The position numbers were made by a program, and so were the translations under genes. The notes under the pieces were generated by a model. That model saw nothing but the letters and a program-made list of their open reading frames with translations, did not search any database and had not been told where the DNA came from. DNA of 10,987 bases from JAPKEZ01 sp047638975. GTDB lineage: Bacteria; Planctomycetota; UBA1135. The stretch covers positions 1-10,987 of the forward strand of contig JBLINB010000053.1 in the NCBI GenBank assembly GCA_047638975.1, in the 5' to 3' direction. Positions 5,711-10,987 of the stretch are shown one piece after another; the first letter of the stretch is position 1; each line of letters starts with the position of its first letter.

Positions 5711-8611
5711 TTACAGAATTAGAATGGTTAACATGTTTGAGTCATCGACGCCAAGAGCAGATTGTGCACCCGCTTCAATATATCCAATAGCACCTGCTGA
5801 AAGGCGCATCGGAACGATGAACGTTACTGAACCGTTACCGCTTAGATCTGCAACGCCTTGTGCAACGATGGAGTAAGGTGAGCCGATATCAAAGGCATTG
5901 CCCAGAATGACGGAGCCGCTATTGCTTAGGCTTGCAAGTACTGCAAAGTTTGAACCAGGCTGCATGTTGCCGATGCTGTATGAAACGCTACTACCACGTT
6001 GTCCGACAGTATCACCAGCGAGGGTGAGTACATTACTGCCGCCACCAGGCACAGGGCCCAATGTCATCACCTCGAAGTCGTCAATATTCCATCCACCGAA
6101 TTCAAGGCCGCCGTCTGATTCTAGAGTAAAGCGTACATTGACACTTGGGTTGTTGTCGGCAATGGCTGAAATGTCAACTTCTTGCATGTTCCAGTTCGCA
6201 TCAATGAGGTGACCGCTAAGTGGATTTTCCCAAACAGTAATACCATTGACTTTAATCTTTGCATTGTCATAGAGGCCTTCTTCAACAGCAAGTGAACGCG
6301 CAAAGCGTAGTGTTACGCCGGTTGCACCCGAGCAGTCGATAGCCGGTGATTGGAGGTAGTTGTTAACGTTCGTGGCATAGAGGCCATTCCAGCCGGCTGC
6401 ACCAATGTCGTTGCCCCAAGACTGAGCTCCAGAGTAAGCAGCACTTGGATCTTCAGCCTTGCCAGCAGGTGTGCCGCGTTGCCAATCATCTTGAGTTGCG
6501 ACTTGTGCGTGAGTCCATCCTTCGTCGCCAGCACCTTCGAAATCATTAAAGTAAATTTGGCTTTCAACACCTACTACGAATGAAAACGCTGAGTTGCTTG
6601 GTAAGTCCTCGTTGTTGCCAGCAGCGTCGTGCGCAGTAATGTAATACTCAACGCGCGCCGGAGAAATTTGTCCGGGAATACCAACAGTCCAGTCAGCACC
6701 AATCGGGTTATTCATGTTGATTGTTGTAGGCGCGCCATCGTTAACCGTAAAAGTTACTTCAGCAGCAGTCACGCTAGAGCCGACCAAACTAGTGATGTCA
6801 GCGTTAACTACGTACGGGCCGGCTTCACTTAAGCTATTGCCTAATTCGGTGTGCAATATCTGAATAATATCAAGATCGACTCCGGGGAAGCCTTGCTGGC
6901 GGAAGCCGCCATCAATGTCGGCGTAGTTAGGAGTACCATCACCGATGTTACCATTATCATCATCAAGTACTAACCAGTGCTCTTCGATGATCGAGTTAAT
7001 GGTGCTATCGTTGTAAGCGTTCATCCAGGCGATGAATAGTGTATCGGCAGTAAAGTCGCCAGCAGTGTTACCAAGTGTGGCGTCAAGGCGTTCGCGAACT
7101 TTCCACAGCGCACCCATTAAAACTTCACCGTCGGTATGCACTTGACCGTAGCAACCACCATTGGTGTCACCACAGTATTGACGATTATTAGTACCGTTGC
7201 GGATGTAGCCACCAGTCGTAAAGAAGCCTTCTCCGACGATAGGCGTATCGTAGATGTACATTGCGAATACGTCGGCGTTACCTTCGCCGAAGCCATCTGA
7301 ACCATTACCACTATTGTATCTCGTGTTAGCCCAGTGTCCTTCTTCGTGAGCGACTACCGTGCTGAAGCCAGTGTTGCTGCAGCCACCGCCTGCGCTGTAC
7401 ATGTTGATCGACACACCATCGTAGTAAGCATTACATGTTGAATTGAGATTTACATTAGTCGTAACCTGGAAATCCATGGTGGCGTCATTTGGATCGATGC
7501 TCTCTAACCAAATCTTAAAATCATTTACAGAATCATAAGAACTGGCTTCTGCGGTTATGAATTCTGTTTTAGCAGTATTCATCGTTAGCACATTACCACT
7601 GCCAGCTACAAAGTTTGTACTCGCAACGTGATCGCTACCCGCTTGGTTATAAACGCGGCAGTATATCCCGTTGTAACTTGCGCTAACGTTACCAGCTGCT
7701 GGGATTGTGACATTACCATTGATGTCGGTGGTGTAAGTGGAACCACCTGACGTGACATACATATAAGGCATGTTGTGTAAAGTTGGCAAGTTGCCGCTGC
7801 CATGTGCAGAAGTACCTGGTGTCGCATTGGATTCAACAGTACCAGACGCTTGCTGGTTGTGAATCAAATTACGTTGCTCAAGCATTGCATATCCTCCGTC
7901 AGCAGCAATAAATATTTTGCGTCCGGCTGGAGAGGTTGAATCTTCGTTGTTGCGCAATTCAATCGACCACGCCAAGCGTGGCTGTAGAAACTTGTCTTGC
8001 TTATGCTTAACGATTACTAATTCAGGTGACGACACCGAGTTTGGCTCACGTCCGCCTTCTAATTTTTGGTACTCATTCATCGCGGCACTGACTGCTACAA
8101 AGCGATCGTTTTGTGGACGAGCGTTGAATGTGCGCAAGTGCGGTAGGGCGAGGCCATCGAGTGCGAGTAATTCTCCTTGTGGAGTAAACAACGCTTGTGC
8201 TGAACCACCAACCACATCAATACCATTAACGCGTTGAGCGAATTCTACGGCCACCTTATCAGTAGTGGCAATTTGCTGCAAGTCGAGGTGCTTTACATTT
8301 ATCAGTTTGAGACTGAAATCGTCGATGCCGAACATATCGTAAGCATCATCAAAAGCGATGCGGGCCAGTTCTTCGAAATCGCCATCCGTTTGTGGCAGGA
8401 ATGGTGCCGCAGAGTGATATCCCCATAAAAACTGTGCCGTGGGTAAATCGTTGTGGCGACGTAAGCGCCATTCAGAGCCAAAATTTTGCTGCCAGTCATC
8501 AAATGAGCTGAGAACTGTATTTTGACCTTCGTTCGGCTCTTGGGCGCTAATTGGGGTGGAAAAAAGGCTACCTAAGCTTAGGATGGCCACTGATGCGATT
8601 AATTTGTTCAT
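5711..8611 (-). CDS. Secreted gluzincin metalloprotease (M36/M4-like) with three-domain C-terminal tail
   Basis: A 966-residue secreted zinc endopeptidase. The signal peptide is residues 1-23 (basic start MNK, cleavage after ISA). A fungalysin/thermolysin-type propeptide covers about 60-250, including VEFAQRVNGIDVVGG. The catalytic domain has HEEGH (422-426), the third zinc ligand Glu443 in FGEGNADVFA, and a downstream catalytic His492 in QVHTDGEVLMGALW, an arrangement typical of M36. GEGNAD replaces the common GEGWSD. DDDNGNIGDGTPNYADI (550-566) resembles a metal-binding loop often seen at the end of such catalytic domains. The tail has an Ig/Fn3-like domain (about 588-683), a MAM/immune-inhibitor-A-like jelly roll (684-850) and a C-terminal domain (859-966) ending DDSNMLTILIL, matching the M28 peptidase. 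It is the first gene of the minus-strand operon, and its stop is 6 nt before the methyltransferase start. No Shine-Dalgarno sequence is visible. Confidence 0.93.
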   Translation of the reverse strand: MNKLIASVAILSLGSLFSTPISAQEPNEGQNTVLSSFDDWQQNFGSEWRLRRHNDLPTAQFLWGYHSAAPFLPQTDGDFEELARIAFDDAYDMFGIDDFSLKLINVKHLDLQQIATTDKVAVEFAQRVNGIDVVGGSAQALFTPQGELLALDGLALPHLRTFNARPQNDRFVAVSAAMNEYQKLEGGREPNSVSSPELVIVKHKQDKFLQPRLAWSIELRNNEDSTSPAGRKIFIAADGGYAMLEQRNLIHNQQASGTVESNATPGTSAHGSGNLPTLHNMPYMYVTSGGSTYTTDINGNVTIPAAGNVSASYNGIYCRVYNQAGSDHVASTNFVAGSGNVLTMNTAKTEFITAEASSYDSVNDFKIWLESIDPNDATMDFQVTTNVNLNSTCNAYYDGVSINMYSAGGGCSNTGFSTVVAHEEGHWANTRYNSGNGSDGFGEGNADVFAMYIYDTPIVGEGFFTTGGYIRNGTNNRQYCGDTNGGCYGQVHTDGEVLMGALWKVRERLDATLGNTAGDFTADTLFIAWMNAYNDSTINSIIEEHWLVLDDDNGNIGDGTPNYADIDGGFRQQGFPGVDLDIIQILHTELGNSLSEAGPYVVNADITSLVGSSVTAAEVTFTVNDGAPTTINMNNPIGADWTVGIPGQISPARVEYYITAHDAAGNNEDLPSNSAFSFVVGVESQIYFNDFEGAGDEGWTHAQVATQDDWQRGTPAGKAEDPSAAYSGAQSWGNDIGAAGWNGLYATNVNNYLQSPAIDCSGATGVTLRFARSLAVEEGLYDNAKIKVNGITVWENPLSGHLIDANWNMQEVDISAIADNNPSVNVRFTLESDGGLEFGGWNIDDFEVMTLGPVPGGGSNVLTLAGDTVGQRGSSVSYSIGNMQPGSNFAVLASLSNSGSVILGNAFDIGSPYSIVAQGVADLSGNGSVTFIVPMRLSAGAIGYIEAGAQSALGVDDSNMLTILIL
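5714..6850 (-). repeat. Shared C-terminal tri-domain tail, copy in the M36-like protease
   Basis: Encodes residues of about 588-966 of the M36-like protease: an Ig/Fn3-like domain, a MAM-like jelly roll, a short PVPGGGS linker and a final all-beta domain. It is paralogous to 2480-3631 with the same domain order. The linker (TLGPVPGGGSN here, TVASSGGSSN in the partner) is the least conserved part, as expected for a flexible joint. Confidence 0.85.
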
Positions 8612-8841
8612 TAGAGGAATTTCAACGGTAAGTTGCGAGATGCTAGCTTGAGATGGTTGAAAACTAGCTATGTTCCTTAAAAACTAACACTTTTTTGGTT
8701 TAATAATACGCAAAATAGCGGAGAATCTTGAAAATTGTTAAGTAGCTACTCAAGTATGGTCGAAATAATATAAACTAACATATTGGTGCTCTTCTTACGC
8801 TCCTATGAATGACTTTTGCTGCATGCACCGCTCATAAAATA
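8612..8841. promoter_or_regulatory. Divergent intergenic region between protease operon and lipoprotein pair
   Basis: This AT-rich stretch must carry promoters for both directions. Plus strand: TATAAA at 8769-8774 is the best -10 candidate, with no clear -35. Minus strand: TATTAT (8708 down to 8703) is a candidate with a poor -35. Direct repeats are present: ATGGTTGAAA (8653-8662) and ATGGTCGAAA (8756-8765), plus the identical 9-mer AAACTAACA (8681-8689 and 8772-8780), in the same order. An inverted repeat GCTAG/CTAGC (8642-8646, 8664-8668) is also seen. These could be regulator sites, but no known operator was recognised. No coding sequence is evident apart from a possible 10-codon upstream reading frame at 8805-8837. 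Confidence 0.45.
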
Positions 8842-9672
8842 ATGAACAACCCCTTGTCTTTCCGCCCTAAGCTAACCTGGGCTGCCTTGATTTGTCTTTT
8901 AAGCTTTAGTTGCGCCCATTCTGGGCCAGCTACAGTAAGTGCTGGCGGTAGCACCTCTAGTGGTTCGACCAACTTCGCAATTGAAGATCTCGATGGCGAC
9001 TGGGTAGGAACGCTAAGCCCTGACTCAAGTGTCGTAGATCCGTTTAACTTCTATTTTAGTTCTGCAGCTGGCGGCGTCGTCAGTGAGGCAGCAGATAGCA
9101 AGTCGAATCAATGGCTCGATATTGATTCTCAGATAGTGGCTAATTTACTAACTGACGGAGAGGTATTCATCGAATTCGACTCAATGATGCAGCAAAGTCG
9201 CTTGCTACTTGAAGGTAACATGAATGAAGCGATGAATGAGTTGTCAGGCACTTACGAATATGTTAACTACTATGACATTACTGCTAATGGCACTTTTCTG
9301 CTTGCACGCTCAACCGGCGTCGACTTCTTTGATGGCCTTGATTTTTCAGGCACATGGACTGGCGGCCTTGGCATAGGTGTAAACGAAAACAAGCGTCAAG
9401 TGACATTCGTTCTAGATAGTAATGGTGACGTAATCTCTGGTGAGATGACAAACTATGTTTCTGGTCTAGTGTTGCATAGCTATTCAGCAGGCGCCGGTTC
9501 ATTTGCTATAACCAATACAGCAACCGGCCGCATCGACGGCATGACTCTAGTGGCCGACGACGGCGCTATTGCCGAATTTGACACACTTCTCGTTGATCGC
9601 GACCTTACCTTAATCGGTGGCGTCGGCACCGATACAGATTACGGCGTCGGCTTCCTCGAAGTGCGTCGTTAA
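8842..9672 (+). CDS. Putative exported lipoprotein with two GxWxG repeats (paralog 1)
   Basis: Not assignable to a named family. The ATG at 8842 gives 276 residues and a proper signal sequence: basic n-region MNNPLSFRPK, hydrophobic segment LTWAALICLL, then SFSC with Cys24 as a possible lipidation site (weak lipobox). A Gly/Ser-rich linker (about 30-44) follows. An alternative ATG at 8809 adds 11 residues ahead of the signal and is less likely. The mature part appears to be two beta-rich repeats, one beginning DLDGDWVG (49-56) and one beginning DFSGTWTG (167-174). The second carries HSYSAGAGSF and LVADDGAIA, also present in the next gene. GxWxG openings recall calycin-like barrels, but this is only a resemblance. 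It lies 41 bp before its paralog and is divergent from the protease operon. No Shine-Dalgarno sequence is visible. Confidence 0.75.
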   Translation: MNNPLSFRPKLTWAALICLLSFSCAHSGPATVSAGGSTSSGSTNFAIEDLDGDWVGTLSPDSSVVDPFNFYFSSAAGGVVSEAADSKSNQWLDIDSQIVANLLTDGEVFIEFDSMMQQSRLLLEGNMNEAMNELSGTYEYVNYYDITANGTFLLARSTGVDFFDGLDFSGTWTGGLGIGVNENKRQVTFVLDSNGDVISGEMTNYVSGLVLHSYSAGAGSFAITNTATGRIDGMTLVADDGAIAEFDTLLVDRDLTLIGGVGTDTDYGVGFLEVRR

Positions 9673-9713
9673 AATAAACCGGAACTAACTCCCTCTTACA
9701 GCGTCTTATAACT

Positions 9714-10511
9714 ATGAAAAACCTCCACGTTTTCTTTCCCTGCTTGCTAGCCTTGGGCTGCGGTGCAGCAACAGATACCCCGTCTTCGGCGTCATCAGGT
9801 GCCGCGAGCAGCTTCAACCAAACGGATCTCACTGGTAGCTGGGTCGGCCAATTAACCCCAGACGATGCCTCTATGTCGCAGCGTCTGTTTTATTTCACAG
9901 CCGACGCAGATGGCAATGCAAAATGCGCTGCTGACAGCATCGGCAATGAATGGGATCTCTCTGACAGTGCTATAGTTTCTGACTTGCTTAGTGACGGCGA
10001 ATTGGCAATGGAAATTAACCCACATTCTGGCATGAAGCACATGCAGCTACACGGGCAGATGTCAAAATCGCTGACGCAGACCAGCGGTACTTATGCTTTC
10101 AAGAATGCTGTTGGTGAGTTACTTAGCGGTACTTTCAGCTTGAGTTTAGCTCCTGATTCCGAATACTTCTCAGAGCTAGATTATTCAGGTACCTGGGCCG
10201 GTGGCTTTGGCGTCGGACGCCGTCAAAACGAACGTCTACTCACATTCGAGCTGTCAGAATCTGGCGAGGTAGTCTCTGGCGAATTAGTCAACACCGTTAC
10301 TGGCGACCTAATACATAGTTATTCAGCTGGGGCAGGCAGCTTCATCCTTGATGATACTACTGTAGGCCGCATCAATAACTTTGTGCTAGTGGCAGACGAC
10401 GGCGCGATCGCAACATGCGATTTCTTGTTAGTCGGCGTCGACCTCGAGCTGATTGCCGGAGTCGGTATAGACTCCGAAGTTGGCGAAGCTATGATCGAGA
10501 TAAGACGCTAG
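9714..10511 (+). CDS. Putative lipoprotein with two GxWxG repeats (paralog 2)
   Basis: A 265-residue protein, clearly a tandem paralog of the preceding gene. The signal sequence MKNLHVFFPCLLALGC has a lipobox-like ALGC, giving lipidation at Cys16, followed by a Ser/Ala-rich linker (17-34). The two internal repeats start at DLTGSWVG (38-45) and DYSGTWAG (156-163). HSYSAGAGSF, LVADDGAIA and a C-terminal IEIRR match the neighbour's HSYSAGAGSF, LVADDGAIA and LEVRR. The function is unknown; an outer-membrane-anchored binding or structural role is conceivable but not shown. The short spacing, with no obvious terminator between the genes, suggests co-transcription. A TATAAC immediately before the ATG is too close to serve as its promoter unless translation starts further in. 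No Shine-Dalgarno sequence is visible. Confidence 0.8.
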   Translation: MKNLHVFFPCLLALGCGAATDTPSSASSGAASSFNQTDLTGSWVGQLTPDDASMSQRLFYFTADADGNAKCAADSIGNEWDLSDSAIVSDLLSDGELAMEINPHSGMKHMQLHGQMSKSLTQTSGTYAFKNAVGELLSGTFSLSLAPDSEYFSELDYSGTWAGGFGVGRRQNERLLTFELSESGEVVSGELVNTVTGDLIHSYSAGAGSFILDDTTVGRINNFVLVADDGAIATCDFLLVGVDLELIAGVGIDSEVGEAMIEIRR

Positions 10512-10516
10512 AATAT

Positions 10517-10534
10517 GGGGGATGTCCTTCCCCC
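10517..10534 (+). terminator. GC-rich hairpin overlapping the next start codon
   Basis: GGGGGA (10517-10522) pairs perfectly with TCCCCC (10529-10534) around a 6-nt loop, followed by TGACTTTTG. It lies 6 bp after the lipoprotein stop, so it could be a weak intrinsic terminator, although the T-run is only four bases. The ATG of the HAD gene (10522-10524) lies at the top of the stem and in the loop, so the hairpin could instead restrict that gene's translation. The structure is seen in the sequence; its role is inferred. Confidence 0.4.
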
Positions 10535-10987
10535 TGACTTTTGTAAGTGATTTCGATGGCGTCTGGACAAACCCCAAACGCGAATTACAGGCTGTGCACG
10601 CAAACGTGCAGACTAGCCTGAAGCGGATGTGTGGCTGGCCTCAGCAGCATCTCGAAGAAGTATATGGGCGTTTTCGCGAGCAAGTTTTGCAACGCCCGCA
10701 TCAGTACGGATGGCGTATCGATGGCCAGTTCTCGTCGTTTGTCGATGAAGATTATTTCGCGGTACCGACGTCCATTGCACAATATATAGATGATGCCTCG
10801 TGTGACGATTCCGCCGAGCTAAAGGGCCTCATTCTTCAAGAATTCGAAACGGTATTGGCGTTTGTTGATTCCTGTTATTCTGCGACTTGCGAAGATTTTC
10901 GCAACGAAGTTGAACATGATTTGACTGAAGGTAGTGCACGAGTGTTGCAATGGCTGTTAAACAATGATGTCAACGTAGTCTTTGTTA
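10522..10987 (+). CDS. HAD-superfamily hydrolase, N-terminal part (3'-truncated by window edge)
   Basis: An open frame of 155 codons runs off the window end without a stop. It starts MSFPLTFVSDFDGVWTNP. The SDFDGVWT stretch fits HAD motif I (DxDGxxT), in which the first Asp (residue 10) is the nucleophile and the second Asp (residue 12) the general acid/base. The window ends in LQWLLNNDVNVVFV, where HAD motif II (a Ser or Thr after a hydrophobic strand) would be expected next. The roughly 120 residues between are mostly helical-looking and charged, consistent with a C1-type cap inserted between motifs I and II. The substrate cannot be predicted. The ATG at 10522 is the only sensible in-frame start. 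GGGGG directly abuts it, too close for a normal ribosome binding site, and it is part of the hairpin. The gene begins 10 bp after the lipoprotein stop. Confidence 0.8.
   Translation, partial: MSFPLTFVSDFDGVWTNPKRELQAVHANVQTSLKRMCGWPQQHLEEVYGRFREQVLQRPHQYGWRIDGQFSSFVDEDYFAVPTSIAQYIDDASCDDSAELKGLILQEFETVLAFVDSCYSATCEDFRNEVEHDLTEGSARVLQWLLNNDVNVVFV

Noticed and set aside
5490..5876. Plus-strand 128-codon reading frame across the methyltransferase/protease junction
   Set aside because: It lies antisense to two well-supported genes, has no recognisable domain and no promoter or start signal.
2477..8611. Protease operon as a mobile or phage-derived island
   Set aside because: No integrase, transposase, terminal repeats or tRNA attachment site was found; composition looks similar to neighbouring genes by eye.
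8676..8700. A-run/T-run hairpin as an intrinsic terminator
   Set aside because: The stem is A-T only and sits between two divergent genes, where no transcript needs to end.
8805..8837. Ten-codon upstream reading frame before the first lipoprotein gene, as a leader peptide
   Set aside because: It is short, has no Shine-Dalgarno sequence and no attenuator-like hairpins or codon runs; such frames are common by chance.
8809..8841. Start of the first lipoprotein at 8809
   Set aside because: It puts 11 residues, including a Cys, ahead of a well-formed signal peptide that begins at 8842.
9707..9712. TATAAC as a separate promoter for the second lipoprotein gene
   Set aside because: It ends one base before the ATG, so transcription would start inside the coding sequence.

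Overview
The window looks like part of a bacterial chromosome, most likely from a gammaproteobacterium. This rests on protein resemblance: a GpmI phosphoglycerate mutase, a 363-residue YchF, and E. coli-type GrxC, BolA/IbaG and Grx4 proteins. Secreted multidomain metalloproteases and small lipoproteins suggest a free-living, possibly marine, protein-degrading heterotroph; that lifestyle is inference. No tRNA, rRNA, CRISPR array, insertion sequence or integrase was seen. Genes are tightly packed, with convergent stops that abut or overlap. None of the ten start codons examined has a recognisable, well-spaced Shine-Dalgarno sequence.

Layout. (1) 1-2487, conserved housekeeping block: the 3' part of gpmI, then ychF (+), a dithiol glutaredoxin grxC (-), and a divergent bolA-like/grxD pair (+). 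The last three sit around a 25-bp bidirectional promoter and form a thiol/iron-sulfur cluster. (2) 2477-8611, accessory block on the minus strand: a 966-residue M36/M4-like metalloprotease, a small exported methyltransferase-like protein and an 819-residue M28 aminopeptidase. They form a tight operon with gaps of 6 and 12 nt, and all three are in the same reading frame. The two proteases share the same three-domain C-terminal tail of about 370 residues. (3) 8612-8841, a divergent regulatory region. (4) 8842-10511 (+), two tandem paralogous lipoprotein-like genes, each built of two GxWxG repeats. (5) 10522 to the end (+), the N-terminal part of a HAD-superfamily hydrolase whose start codon lies in a GC-rich hairpin.

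How the genes may work together. BolA and monothiol Grx probably form a [2Fe-2S] complex, with GrxC as a glutathione-dependent reductase nearby. In the protease operon, an endopeptidase and an aminopeptidase could break extracellular protein down to amino acids, and the common C-terminal tail suggests they share a route or surface location. The roles of the exported methyltransferase-like protein and of the lipoprotein pair are not known from sequence.
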